Below are positions 32,547 to 44,217 of a stretch of 64,000 bases of DNA, piece by piece (position 1 is the first letter of the stretch; the number at the start of each line of letters is the position of its first letter). The position numbers were made by a program, and so were the translations under genes. The notes under the pieces are model-generated. The model ran no database searches. It was given only the letters and a program-made list of their open reading frames with translations, and was not told the DNA's origin. The DNA lies in assembly GCA_013368315.1 (NCBI GenBank), contig JAACJM010000115.1, forward strand, positions 62,001 to 126,000, in the 5' to 3' direction. This DNA is from Tetrapyrgos nigripes (lineage: Eukaryota > Basidiomycota > Agaricomycetes > Agaricales > Campanellaceae).

Positions 32547-35500
32547 TTGGTCTCAGACCTGACATCCCCAGCTCTAGCCTCTGGAAGCAGCTTACTGTCC
32601 GCGATGTTTGCTACGCTCGCCCCCCACAGCAAGCTCGGCATTCTGGGCTCAGAAGGACCTCTGCAGGCAGATGGAACTGAGCTAGACATCCTTCGTCATA
32701 CCTACGGAATAGTCGATCCCAAACCATTCACCAATACCCTCGTTGAATACGACTTCGACTCCACTCGCCCGGACGAGCTCAGCGTAAAACGTGGAGAGAC
32801 TATATCCGTTCTTCACTCATTCAAGGATCACTGGTCTTTGTGCAAAAAGGGCGGGCCCAACAGTGAAGACGGGGATGGAGGCGGAGACAGAATCTTGGGG
32901 ATGGTTCCTTCAGATAGGCTAGGTCTGATTGACTTGCCAATCAGACCAAAGCAACCTGTGGAAGGAAGACCTCGTAGTCCGAGTACTTTGCCGAGGATTA
33001 CATCTGTTCAGCTTCAGCCTAGGCAAGTGGATCGGTCTACGAGAAGTAGCATTCTGTCTCTGCTCGAGTTTTTGCAGAGTACCAGAGTCACTAGACGTAG
33101 GACTGGAGACTCAGAGAGGAGGATCAGATCAAGGCGTAGTCCACTCGAAGCACTGAAAGGCCACGGAGGCGCTGAGCTGAAGGATAAAAAGAGTAAAGAG
33201 GTGAGCCTCGTTTTTAATCGTATACAGTCCCAAAGCAGAGTTTTACGCTTTTCGTTGGCAGTCCCATTCCAAATCATCCCGCCGTGTGCGATTTGGTTTT
33301 CCCCTCACTCGAGAATTTTTTGTTCCGGTGTGTCATGTTTCTTATACAAATCAGTTTTGACACCACCAACACTTCGTTCCTCTCCAGAAATCAGAGGCAA
33401 AATTGACCGATTCCGATGATGAAAGTTTTAAGTGCAAGGATGATTCATCTCAGGTGCGTAACTCGACTCTGTCCCTCACAAACTGCTTGTACGCGTTCTC
33501 TAATAATGGTATGCAGGTCGATAACCCAGTCACGCCAGTCTCCGATGTGTTGAACGCATTGAGAGAAGAATCTGACTCTGACTCTTACGTTGCAACACCC
33601 AAATCTTCTCCAACAAGTAGTCGCACAAACAGCCGATCATCGCAGTATTCCCAATCTTCCTTGGAAGAGTGCACAGAAGCCCTGCCTTCCGAGGACACAT
33701 CATCCAACGATCCTGTTGGCAGTACACACAACGATAATCTTCCATGTCTGTCGACTCCGTCAACAGATCAGTCGCAACGTTTCCTATTGAGCAATAGTTG
33801 CACTTCTCAGAGGATGATATACCGGGTATGTCTGTCTCGTCATAGGACTCTGCACGTTCTAGACTGAATTGTGTATCACAGAATCTACTTTCATTCCTTA
33901 TTGGCGAAACCCTTCCTACTGACATGTGAGTTGCATAAACATCCTGACCGTTACCTGAGCAGTCTATTGACCAAGACTTTTCCCCAACGCAGGTTATGGC
34001 CAACTCTCCAAGATTGCCTCTCTTCTTTACAATCTCTGGATTTGGTTTCCAGCTTGGTTCAGAGTCATGATTACGTATGCAGCTTCTCAAGGTCTGTCTT
34101 CCTCTGGTATATACATCGGCTCGTTCTTTATTAACCGATCTCTTGTGTACTTGGGAATCCAGGTTGCCTCAGCACTGAACATCTCGAGGAATCCTATGAT
34201 TAGGAAGGCTCTCCAGGAAGACGAGAATGAAATCGCGGAGATTCTGCATCTTGTGTCTCTCTCCGAGTCTTCTAGACGTGCTGTATTGACATTGGAAGGA
34301 GACGATGCTCAAAAGTTTTTGGATGCTGTGCAGGACGTACGTCTGTCTCTCAGCCTACTGCTTCTCTGTTCTTATAATCTGACGTCTCCTCCTATGTATG
34401 TAGGTTCTCGACAAAGGATATTTGCTAGATCCCAAGGAAGGCCCCCAAGCTCGGCATCTACTCGTTCGTTTATCAGAAACCTGCGACAAGCTACCTTCTT
34501 CGTTATTCATCAATGGAGTAACCAGACCAGATCAAGAAGAACAAGCCGTATATGGAGGTGGATTTGGGGATGTTTATCGAGCGTTGTACCATGAACAAGT
34601 GGTTCGCACTAAAAAGGATGAGGACCTTTCAACGGAATTCTGGGATGGCTAATGCTCGTAGGGTGAGTCTTTTCTTCGATGAGTCGAGTCCAAGCCTTAA
34701 AAAAAATGTATTGACGTGTCGTTTTTGTCACTGCAGCGGTTTTGTCGAGAAGCGCTTGTCTGGCAACAGCTGAATAGTGCTTTCATCGTGCCATTTTTCG
34801 GCATAGATAATGAGAGTTTTCCCGGGTTTATGTGTCTGGTGTCGCCCTGGATGAGAAATGGGACAATATTGAAGCATCTTGAGGAACATGGAAAGGCAGA
34901 TGTCGATGAACGAGTAAGCCCGTGCTTCACTCTTACCTTTGGGCTTGCTTGATGTTAACTCTGTGTCCGCCTTTCAGCTTCATGAGATTGCGCAGGGTCT
35001 GGCATATCTTCACTCTCAAAACATCATTCATGGCGATCTTCGTGGTGTGAGTTGTGTTTCTTGATCGCAACCGGAATGCCTTTCTAACGCAGATGGCTTA
35101 TAGTCAAATATCCTCATAAACGATCAATGGCAAGCGTGCCTAACAGATTTTGGACTCACCGTCTTCGATGATACAACTCTTGTGCCACTCACTTCTCGAC
35201 ACGAGGGCAGTGTGAGGTGGATGGCGCCAGAATTGCACATGCCTGAGTCTTTTGGTCTTGACCGATTTCGTCTGACAGTCAAAACAGATGTCTATGCCTT
35301 TGGGTGTGTATGCCTTGAGGTACGGACAAACTGCTATCACGATGATTTTCTGCCCGACTCACCACCTCGTCAATTATTCAGTTGTACACTGGAAACGCTC
35401 CTTTTTCTGAGCTTGCGCATGATACGGCTGTTATGCTCAGAGTTCTGAAGGGTGAACGTCCATCGCGTCCTACAGGTGCCTTCAAAATGTCAGATGGGCT

Positions 35501-36769
35501 TTGGGAGATTGTTGGAAGGTGCTGGAGTCATAACCATGAGGAAAGATCCGAAGCAGATAAGTTGGTGGAAAATATTGGATGCATCATCAACGTGAGTTAC
35601 CTTTCTTTGCTTACCGCTGCCTTTTTGATGACGTCGTAATCTAGTCTGCTCGTGGTCATAACGAGGTAGATCATGATTGTCCTGATACTCAAGCACTGTC
35701 GACACCCTCGAGTGCGGAGATAACCGACGTTTCATCAGAAGCCCATCTGCCCTCAGAATTTGAACCAGTCAAATTACTAGAGAAACCTTCGCTAGAATCG
35801 CTATCCGTCTATCGCCTCTCGTCCTTCCCTTTCGTGGTTGATGATCCCTTTGCAGCTAGTCAGGACTGGTTGCAAACACCTGATTCCCCTCTTCTACCTT
35901 CTCTCATCCTCACTGAGGCCCAGGACAGTGTCCAGGAGCGACAGCCCGATGTTTTGGAGGCAGCTTCTTCGTCCCATTCCCCTTCAGTCTCAGCATCTCG
36001 TGAATGGGGCTCTAACGAACCGGCTTTAGCCGTGCAGGAGCTCGAGGACATCGTAAACTCCATGACTCCACCTATTTCTTCCCCTCTTGCCGAGGACTGT
36101 TGTTTGGACAAATGCCAGAGAACTATTCCTCCGGATGCGCTTGATGTCCAGCAGAAGGATGGTCATGATGTCACAGCAGGCGAGGAGCTAGCAGCTGCAT
36201 GGAGTGATTGTATGCAGTTGTATAAGGAGGCAGTTGGAAATCGGGATAGAACACCTTCGGAGATTCTAGACAGCCAGGACGAAAATGGGGCACCAGAGTC
36301 ACACTTGATACGCACGTTGCAAGCCGTGATTGACCTCAATGGCTTGCTACTAGAGTTGGAGGACAGACACGTTCCTTCCCAATCCAACGAGACTCGGACT
36401 GGATATATTAGGTTGCTGCAACCACCTCTGCACTCAACACCAGACTGTCCTTCTCTTTTGGGGCTTAAGGACCAGAGCTCCTGTGCGACTGCTCCACTCG
36501 AACATACTGCAATATGCCAGGAATTCGAGCACGAACTAGACGTTGCTTTTGACCGCGACTTTTCCTTAAGCGACTTGGAGAAGAAGCCGGACCGCCAAGT
36601 GGTGGGCCCGCAAACCATGGACGAGGATGTGAAGGAGTCCTCGCATACATACACCGTTTTATGCGAATTTCTTGCAATCTTTGTTATCTCTGTTGCCATC
36701 TATGCATTGTTCTCCTATTTCTGCTTTGGCGGGCTGGTCTTGCAGCCTGTACTCATGAATATGTATTGA
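32547..36769 (+). CDS. SH3-TKL kinase with C-terminal membrane anchor (copy B), apparently frameshifted
   Basis: Paralogue of the gene at 21316-25197 with the same domain order. SH3-like region about residues 63-125 (VEYDFDSTRPDELSVKRGE, HWSL, GMVPSDRL), helical part (LVQSHDY, LEGDDAQKFLDAVQD, LLVRLSETCDKLPSSLF), kinase motifs YGGGFGDVYRALYHEQ, ALKRMRTFQ, IIHGDLRG, LTDFGLTVF, VRWMAPEL and DVYAFGCVCLE, an acidic region of over 250 residues, and a final hydrophobic span ending GGLVLQPVLMNMY. At about 34603 the coding text GTGGTTCGCACTA has one base more than needed: dropping the C gives VVALKRM as in copy A, so the frame breaks beside the ATP-binding Lys. All other exons are open. Either a recent lesion or an assembly error. 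Confidence 0.75.
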
Positions 36770-36787
36770 TACCCTTGCTATTAGCTA

Positions 36788-37154
36788 GTGCTCTCATGCA
36801 CATAGTAGATACCCGGCTTTCATAGATACCCTTTGTCTAATGTAACTTCGCAGTCTCGTTACCGCTCACCAATTTAGTACAGCCACTGTACATCTATTTT
36901 TTGTCCGGTGTTCCTGGGTCAAATTTTTTTTGCAATGGGATCATACCCATTGGATCTACCCAAGAGTCGGTAAATTTCGGCCAACAAGCATATTTCTTGA
37001 GGTTGTAATAGTCCGGAGACAGGAGGACTAAGGAGGATCATGCCAAAGCCCTTGGCGTCACAATCGTGCATAGCTGGTACTTGAGCTGGTATGTATCCTT
37101 TTCGCCCCCAGTCGCCGCGCGCGCTGTTCATACAATCCGAATCACTTTGGGTCC
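36788..37154. repeat. Direct repeat, copy 1 (downstream of kinase copy B)
   Basis: It contains TAGATACCCGGCTTTCATAG, AAGAGTCGGTAAATTTCGG, AATAGTCCGGAGACAGGAGG and TACAATCCGAATCACTTTGG. The same ordered segments recur at 37566-37937 with indels and substitutions, offset by about 780 bp. A 128-codon minus-strand frame across it has no recognised family. Confidence 0.75.
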
Positions 37155-37565
37155 GTTCTGCAGTAACAAAGCATGTTCGATGGAAACGCAGCGCTAGCAG
37201 CTGAGGGCGATTGTGCCAGTTGGGGTGAGTTGTATCTTCCATGTCTGGTATTGTTTCAGAGTGCACTGGCAGTACGGTTGCGTTTACGGACAAGCTGTCC
37301 AACACTAGGTCGGCTTCTCAGGTTTCCCACCTGGTTTGAATGTTGGTGCATAGTATTAGCTGTTCATCTTGTTAGCTTTCTTCTTTGTTTGGCGGGGGCC
37401 CTGCTATGATTGTGGGTCTAGCTACAGCCTACCGCTGATATATCTGCCCAATTTTGGAAGATGTGGTGAGTACTGTCCATCTTGACGAAGTATGTGACTC
37501 CTAGCCCCGGTTAACTTCAAGTTCCAGACACTCTCCCCTCCAGCCGTTCGATCCTTCACCCGCTG

Positions 37566-37937
37566 TAGTACTCTCATGTACATACTAGATACCCGGCCTT
37601 CATAGATACCCTTCGTCTACTGAACACAGTAACTTCGCAGTTTCGTCACTGCTGGTCACCGGTCAGTCACTGGAAAATTTAACACAGCCACTGTACGTTC
37701 ATTTGTCCGGTCCCTGCGTCAATTTCCTTTGTCCTTCCTCAAATGGAATCATACCTACCTAAGAGTCGGTAAAATTTCGGCTAACAAACTTATTTCTTGA
37801 GCTTGTAATAGTCCGGAAACAGGAGGACCTAAGAGGACTATGCCAAAGCCCCTGGCGTCATTAGCTGGCCCAGCTGAGGTAGTATGTATCCTTTTCGCGC
37901 CCACAGTTGTTTATACAATCCGAATCACTTTAGGTCC
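37566..37937. repeat. Direct repeat, copy 2
   Basis: Diverged duplicate of 36788-37154, with the same marker segments in the same order (TAGATACCCGGCCTTCATAG, AATAGTCCGGAAACAGGAGG, TACAATCCGAATCACTTTAG). It lies upstream of the orphan gene at 38320. Confidence 0.75.
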
Positions 37938-38157
37938 CTACAGGTCCTTGCATTGTGTCATATGCGTTCACCACACGAGATTCACGGACCGTGAGCATTT
38001 CTACATCTCTTAAGGAACGTTCTCCAGAAACAAAGGGCAAAAAAGCATTACTGCCATTCCTGTCGAGGAGACAACAATGGACAATGAAGACCAGGGCCTT
38101 GGGGCCGCGTATGGGGGCTAAGGCCACATATAGGCAACTATAGCACTCCTCGAGTCC

Positions 38158-38165
38158 TATATAAG
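38158..38165 (+). promoter_or_regulatory. TATA box candidate
   Basis: TATATAAG lies about 160 bp before the ATG at 38320. A likely 5' UTR intron (GTAAGT near 38220 to TTGTAG near 38276) lies between them, so the spacing to the transcription start is normal. Confidence 0.45.
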
Positions 38166-38319
38166 GTGCGACTTTGCCATAGACACTGCACGGTCCTCTC
38201 CTCCTCATTTCGTCTGTGGTAAGTTGTCATCTCACATATCAAGTAGATCACGTCCTAACACTCTCCTTATTGTAGCCGGTCAACGTCAACATATCCCATC
38301 TCACCTCAAATATACAATC

Positions 38320-38982
38320 ATGGCCACCCACTTCCTATATGAACCTCGCCGGATCTACGGGTTTCCCCTCTCCGACGAGTACATGTTCCATCTAGGCCAA
38401 AAGTTATTGGGCACTCGTAACGCAACTCTATCCAGAGTCGAGCTCAGCGCACTAATGCTCCTCGAGTTTCACAAAATCAAGGCATATCTCCAACAACTTT
38501 GCTTACGAGTGCTTCCTCCAGGACGGCGTTACGAGGTGACTATCGCCTATATGAACGGAGAACCGTATTCTTTCTTGGATGTCACGGATATTTTTAATGA
38601 TATGACGGAGGTAGAATTGCCTGTTGAGCCTCTGGAGCAGCTGAGGTTTGCGTTGGCTCGAGATGGTTGCAAGACAGAAGCTAATTGGCATCTTTCGGTT
38701 CAGGATTGGTGCGACTTTCTCCTACTGGCTGTTGTGTCATTTTTTCTGACCCTGATGCGCGATGTAGATTTAGGTTTAGGATGCGTAGGACCCCTGTCGA
38801 CTATGGACATAGGGATTGAACTTAAAATCAACTTGTGTATCACTTTCAAAACTGTATTCCCTCACACTCATGTATCATTATCTCCTCGTCAATTGCAATC
38901 CTATTTACGCTGTCTATGCATTTCTCATATTATGCAGGTCCTTCCATTGCACCCCCATACCCATTGTCGTGAACAGGCGTAA
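38320..38982 (+). CDS. Hypothetical protein, about 220 aa
   Basis: The frame starts MATHFLYEPRRIYGFPLSDE after a TATA box and a probable 5' UTR intron. The first 130 residues are well-composed (KLLGTRNATLSRVELSALML, RYEVTIAYMNGEPYSFLDV, EANWHLSVQDW). After QDWCDFLLLAVV the sequence becomes hydrophobic and less regular, so the true gene may splice out or end in this part. No family recognised; it looks like a lineage-specific basidiomycete gene. The 3' end is the less certain boundary. Confidence 0.45.
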   Translation: MATHFLYEPRRIYGFPLSDEYMFHLGQKLLGTRNATLSRVELSALMLLEFHKIKAYLQQLCLRVLPPGRRYEVTIAYMNGEPYSFLDVTDIFNDMTEVELPVEPLEQLRFALARDGCKTEANWHLSVQDWCDFLLLAVVSFFLTLMRDVDLGLGCVGPLSTMDIGIELKINLCITFKTVFPHTHVSLSPRQLQSYLRCLCISHIMQVLPLHPHTHCREQA

Positions 38983-39230
38983 ACGAGATATTCGTCAAAC
39001 TGAAGGTATCTATAGTGGACACTGGAGTCAGTCCGGAGCATGCCGGTGGTACTCGGCGAAAAAGGGCACGCATAAGAATTGCAGAAAAATAAAGATTCGT
39101 CGTGTTATGATAACCCAAGGATACCGTATATGGTACAGAGAGTATTAAATTCTGACGGAGACAACATTTTAGCTTTAGGTCACCTAGTCTCGAAATAAAG
39201 GACATACCAGCAAAATTACAGTCCGGATCT

Positions 39231-40042
39231 TCACTCGACCTTCATTACAGAGTTGATACGAGCAGCTTGAGCACGCTTTCTAATATCCCGCCAGATGTGG
39301 TATCCCGAGAGCAAAGTCATGAAGACATATATGACCTGAAGTTTAGAGGATAAGCGTAAGTTCGATTTAACACGAAGGACGGCACTCACCCCATTGACGA
39401 ATCCTGTCTTATAGATGTAGGATAGATATGTAACGTACATCATCTCAAAGACGTGGCAGACCCCGAAGAAAATCAGGGCGTATTTGGTCTTTTCGCCCGC
39501 AATCTCATACCACCACTTGGCAGGCCCCCATATAGGATGGCCAGAGTCTTGAGGGAAGAAGACCAAGTAGCAGATGACAGACAGGAGTAGAACAACCTCA
39601 AGAGAGGAAAGAGGAATATGGAGCTCGCTGAGGACGGGTGTTTTGATCTGCAGGGCGTATGAATACAACGCAGGACGAATGTACCAGCATGACGGCGCGA
39701 CGTACCATACCCAGACCTTCCTGAGCAATAGCCTTCATCTCCAACAATCTCGGCTTGACATCATCATATGATTTGAGAGGAGGTTCAATGGGAACGCGAA
39801 CTTCTTTCTTTTGACCAGACTTTAATGTACACCTCAAGTTCATGCCCTGTGTCATAGGTCAGCCTCCATACACTCTTTCTGAGCTGCTCAGCTCACACCT
39901 TAGTATCAATCCCGGTCATATCTGCACTCTGGATAGGTTCCTCGACTTTGCCAAACCATTTGGCGTAGGCGACAAGGGTATCTGGATGACTAGACATGTA
40001 CATGCAGAGGAAAGAGGACTTTGCAGCAACTGGGTCGGCCAT
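39231..40042 (-). CDS. DUF2470-type membrane protein
   Basis: Three to four exons join to MADPVAAKSSFLCMYMSSHP with DTLVAYAKWFGKVEEP and ADMTGIDTKGMNLRC, then EVRVPIEPPLKSYDDVKPRL (the DUF2470-like soluble N-terminal part, related to heme-handling HugZ/pyridoxamine-oxidase-like tails). A membrane half follows with about three hydrophobic spans (LEVVLLLSVICYLVFF, YALIFFGVCHVFEMMYVTYL, LQVIYVFMTLLSGYHIW) and ends RAQAARINSVMKVE. The start at 40042 gives the conserved MxxPV...SHPDTLVAYA opening. Widely conserved in basidiomycetes with unknown function; a link to heme or ER/mitochondrial membranes is only an inference. Confidence 0.75.
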
Positions 40043-40240
40043 TGTCGTTCAGCAAATAGTGAAGGAGATCGTGGAACACAAAGAAGAGGCTGTGGGAGAC
40101 AGATTTGACAGTGACTCCGGGTGAGGACAAGAAAAGACCTGGCCGGCACGTGCGAGACGCGCCTCGTATTGAAGCGACGGGCGTGTTTTTGAACGGCCGT
40201 TTTGCTCAAAACCAATGCGGGCTGCTCTCCTTCCTTTGGA

Positions 40241-40373
40241 TCTGCCGCCGTTGGGAAGCTTATGGCAGAAACACCGTCGACCATGCCAACTTGATCTCGA
40301 TTCCATGTCGAGTACTACTACATACTACATACTTAAGTTCGACTTCAGTACTTCAGTGCTAGGTAAGTCCACG
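40241..40373. repeat. Dispersed repeat, copy 1
   Basis: TCTGCCGCCGTTGGGAAGCT, GCCAACTTGATCTCGATTCC, ATGTCGAGTACTACT and TACTTAAGTTCGACTT occur in the same order here and at 48837-48967. Both copies end GTGCTAGGTAAGTCCAC. The copies are similar but carry small indels. Confidence 0.75.
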
Positions 40374-40593
40374 GTTATTACTAACTGGTTTTATATGGGT
40401 TCTCTTTTTCAACTCAAATTTTCATCTCAGGATGGATTTCAAAGAGCCATTTCTCAAATAAATTCTCATTTTACACACTCATCATACTCGTGCTCAGGCC
40501 AGTGGCTCCAGAGAAAGTAAGCTTTCTCAGACAAGTACATTCATAGGTGGGTGATTGCTCCGGGTATATGGAACATTGACGCTCAGATCTCAG

Positions 40594-41716
40594 ATGCCGA
40601 AACGTTTCTCACGGTGCTTGTTCTTTTACCTCCACCTTTTAAAAGCCGTCCATCAAACTGTACTGATCAACGAGTCTTCCTGTCCTCCAAGGACATATCC
40701 ATTAGTTCAGCTAACAGAAAAGAACACTCATGAGGTAGGCCCTAATCACCCAGATACCCTAAATCGACCATAACCGAATATGCAGCTGCCCTTACTATCC
40801 AGGCGTTGTATATCAGCTACAGCTCCGGCCTCAGCGTGCGGCTGGTTCTCTCGAAGATCCGGAAACCATACAACTGAGCATCAAAGTGCTCGACGTGTTC
40901 CAACCCATCACGATATCCCCCGTTCTCAAAGTTGCACTTGCGAGTGCATCACCCTCGATTCCGACTACACTCACATCTACAATGGTTCTCAAAGTCTATG
41001 ACCGACGCTACGCAAATGACCTGCGTGAATTCTACGATGCCTCCGATCTGACTCTGGAATCGGAGAACGCATTTCGTGCTTACATGTCGTCTGAAGATAC
41101 CGGATCGCGGCGTACTTTGAACGAATGGACCGTCAAACGTCGTGTTGATGACGATCATGACGTTGAGCCTCGTCCAGAGGAGACGGAAGCATACCTTGCG
41201 GCGCTTCTCACCTCCTATTACGAAAATGAGGTCTGTGTGTATGAGCGCATGGCTTCCATGCAGGGGAAGGAGATACCTCTCTTTCTGGGTCGAACGCGCT
41301 TTGCCGAAGTGGACACCCATCCAGACATGGCCGATACCGAGGTACCTGGGATTCTTCTGGAATACGTCCACGGCACACCGCTGGACAAGCTACCGGCTAA
41401 TGCTATATCTTCCGACCTTTGTCAGAAGTGCCTGGATATCGTACAAGCATTTGGAGACAACGGCATACTGAATCAGGATGTACGCTTGGAGAACTTCATC
41501 GTTCCGGACCCGTCGATATATACAGTACAAGAACGCTTGGTCGTAATGATCGATTTTGCGCAGACTCGTCTAAGAAGGGAAGACGAGGACGACCAGCAAT
41601 GGAAGAGGGCGAAATGGTCGGCTGATGAAGAGGGTGCGGTTGGTTATGTTTTGAAGAAAAAGTTTGGATGGGATTATAAGCCCACCTTTCGATATATGGT
41701 TCCAGAGGAGGAGTGA
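40594..41716 (+). CDS. Kinase-like protein of a basidiomycete-expanded family
   Basis: Exon 1 about 40594-40734 (CPPRTYPLVQLTEKNTHE) and exon 2 40817-41716, joined through GAG|GTAGGC...ATATCAG|CTA to give LQLRPQRAAGSLEDPETIQL, VLDVFQPITISPVLKVALA, LKVYDRRYANDLRE, ENEVCVYERMASMQGKEIP, GILLEYVHGTPLDKLP, LNQDVRLENFIV (HRD-like with catalytic Asp) and VVMIDFAQTRLR (DFG-like). It ends KPTFRYMVPEEE. The fold resembles the protein-kinase-like or aminoglycoside phosphotransferase-like family found in many copies in mushrooms. It lacks an obvious Gly loop. The 5' end is uncertain: the exon 1 ATG is chosen only because it is the first in the good frame. Confidence 0.7.
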
Positions 41717-43285
41717 TCAGGACGTTACATGTGTAAGCCTGTATAGACGATTTTTTTGTGATTCGGGTATCGTCTCGTTCTCGTTTCTCAATTTGATGCT
41801 GAAATATTCTTTCAAGAGACCTCTCAGATTTAATCGCTACACTACCATCATCCAAACTTGAAAACTCAATCCATCCCCTTCCTGCCGTCGTATGGCTTCA
41901 GAACTTCGCTTGCAGACAGGTACCTGTCGCTTATACGCCCTTGCAGACGTACAGAACTCTGGGAACAAGTCCACTGGCTACGTCGTCCACAACGACAAGC
42001 TCTAGTTTTTCTCGTTCCTTCCGCGTGTGCACAGCCATGCGACTTTTGACTCTTCCTTTCTTCGTCCAGACACGTCTCACAACCGACGCTCAACCCACAC
42101 GTGTACCCTACGTCCCCGACAAACTCTTCCAAATCGGTCCCTTTGCCTACACTCACCGACTCCGAGAAGTCAACGGATTTCTTCATTTCGTTTCGAGATC
42201 ATTTGGGTCTGGATTCCATCAAGAGTTTTCACCTTCGCTTTCGGACAATGCGCACCGCGTATATGGGCGAATCTTCACTTCAGGGCTTCAGGATCCGACA
42301 GAGGGCAATCCTCCTTAAGCTCTTCTATCCCTGGATCCATAATTCTAAAAATCCCAAACAGCCTCAACATTGTAGCACTCTGTGCGCTCCTCACCAGACT
42401 TACGGTGGCGATTGATGGATCTCTCTGCGAGTTGATGCAAAGATCTGCTGGCCATCCGTCATCCCCCTCCTATCCGAAATGCTGGTCGTAATACTCGTCG
42501 AAAACAACGGATCCCAATTATATTACACTGCCGCTTCAAATTACCACATCAAGCTTCGCGGAAGACGTAGAGCCAACATAGGACTCTGATGCTCTGTGAG
42601 TCTATACTAACCACCCCCACCAGGAATTCTCAGAGGATCATGATCATGAGCACAGGCTTATACACATGATCCCTGGTCTGAACCCAAGACTTTGGATAAA
42701 CCAATGTTGTGGCGCCCGAGAGAAGCATTGGTGAACCATATACATATGTAGATCGCGGCTAACTTGAGTTGTAAGCGTCCTCGGATTCCAGAACGAATCC
42801 ACAGGCCCAAGCCGGATTTGTTGGGACACCGGTGACTCGTAGAACGACGATGAGATTGCCTCCAAAGGCGTTCTCGGAACAATCACAGACACCGGTGAGA
42901 ACGAAGTCCGCCTGCGTTTGTCCCGAGGACGCCTTTGACGCATCCTCGTTACCATCCCGCACTTCTTTTCGAGTTTGATTATCAGAACAATTACAGACGT
43001 TTCGTCATCTTCGAGAACCTCTGACTACACCCACCCCACCACGAATTGAGTGTATCCTGCCTTTCCCTTTGCGCTTCCTCATACACTCATAAATAACCAA
43101 CGGGATCTAAAGAGGTCCAGGTGGTACGATCCAAGTTTAGATTCACGGCGATTCCGTGGTGCGGGCATTTGGGTACTTACGAAACGACCCGCTCTACAAA
43201 TACCATCAGTCTTGAAGTCTCCAAGCCTACAGAAGCTCTCCAACTGACCTCTACAAAAATATTCGAAGAAAGCGAAGTCTCACAA
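41717..43285. other. Stretch without a convincing gene
   Basis: Several overlapping plus-strand frames between 41.9 and 42.5 kb and one minus-strand frame 42759-42962 (ADFVLTGVCDCSENAFGG) are open but cannot be joined or assigned. They may be remnants. Confidence 0.35.
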
Positions 43286-43635
43286 ATGTCCAAAGTGAGT
43301 CTGCAATAGCACCAGCACTGTAAACTTACACTTGGGTTACTAAAACGAATTTGCATCCCTAACAGAAACAGCTGAAAACCTACTTTGACAACATGGTATA
43401 CGCGAATCTATCTGGCGGGGGTTGGGAACCAGAGAAGACTTGGTTGCGTGTCCACGGAGACACCAAGTCTAGCGTTAAAGGTGTTTTCCACATGGAGACC
43501 ATGAAGGCATCCAACGGTGATTTCAAGGCCAAGATTGTTGGTGCAAATGTGGAAACTGTTGTAGCTACAGCGGGATCGCCACCTCCAACGCTGCCGGAAG
43601 TAGCTGCTGCGTTGAAGACTGCTGCTGGGGTCTAA
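43286..43635 (+). CDS. Small hypothetical protein, 92 aa, two exons
   Basis: Exon 1 (43286-43294) encodes only MSK before a GTGAGT donor; exon 2 (43366-43635) follows AACAG and encodes KQLKTYFDNMVYANLSGGGW, then EPEKTWLRVHGDTKSSVKG, KASNGDFKAKIVGANVETVV, ending AAALKTAAGV at TAA. The in-frame sequence upstream of MSK is also open, so a longer N-terminus is possible. No family recognised, no signal peptide or membrane span. Soluble, of near-neutral composition. Confidence 0.5.
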
Positions 43636-44203
43636 TCTGAAATTTGAACCGTAAGTAGACGGAATTCTGGAGTGACCTCTATACTCATACTCACATTGCT
43701 TTACAACGAAAAAACAGATCAATCTGCTTCACCCAATACTCTGCAAATCATATCTGAATGAAAGCTGGGAGCTTGGGCTGGTGGGAATGTATAGGGTATC
43801 GATGAAAGTAAGAATGGAAAGAAATGCACAAAAAGCTTATTGATCATGTTGTTGAAATTTGCTGCTCAAACTTGATCTCGAAAGAGGATCCACTGAGGAT
43901 AACAGTTAACTGCTCGCACTTGCTTTAGCCCAGAAAGTACAAAGGTATTGATAGTCGTCGCCGTCGTCAGTCGACCAGAGATCGTTGCGGCGCTTCAGGT
44001 TCCGTTTCGAGATTATTAACGTTGGAGACAGGCAAAGGGAGAGTTGTGAGGAAAGGATGCTGACGCGAAGCTGCGTCTTGGTCTTGTCTTGCTCTCGGGT
44101 AACTACTACAGCCCTTCGTCATGGGAGGCCATTGAAAGCTGAGCGCTGAGTAAGTGGGATCGCGCACACTCTTAGGAATTGGGCTCAAAGTAACCATACC
44201 AGT

Positions 44204-44217
44204 ATATCTCAATCGTC
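44204..44217. repeat. SINE target site duplication, left copy
   Basis: ATATCTCAATCGTC, repeated exactly at 44416-44429 on the other side of the element. A 14-bp duplication is in the range made by LINE-type endonuclease. Confidence 0.85.

Noticed and set aside
40735..40816. Frame break in the kinase-like gene
   Set aside because: The first AG (TATCCAG) gives a wrong frame, but the AG at 40816 (ATATCAG) joins the exons in phase, so no lesion is needed.
41892..42491. Gene on the plus strand at 41.9-42.5 kb
   Set aside because: Three overlapping frames are partly open, but none gives conserved motifs and joining them needs unsupported splices.
43967..44212. Gene interrupted by the SINE
   Set aside because: A minus-strand frame abuts the SINE, but the text on the far side does not continue it convincingly.
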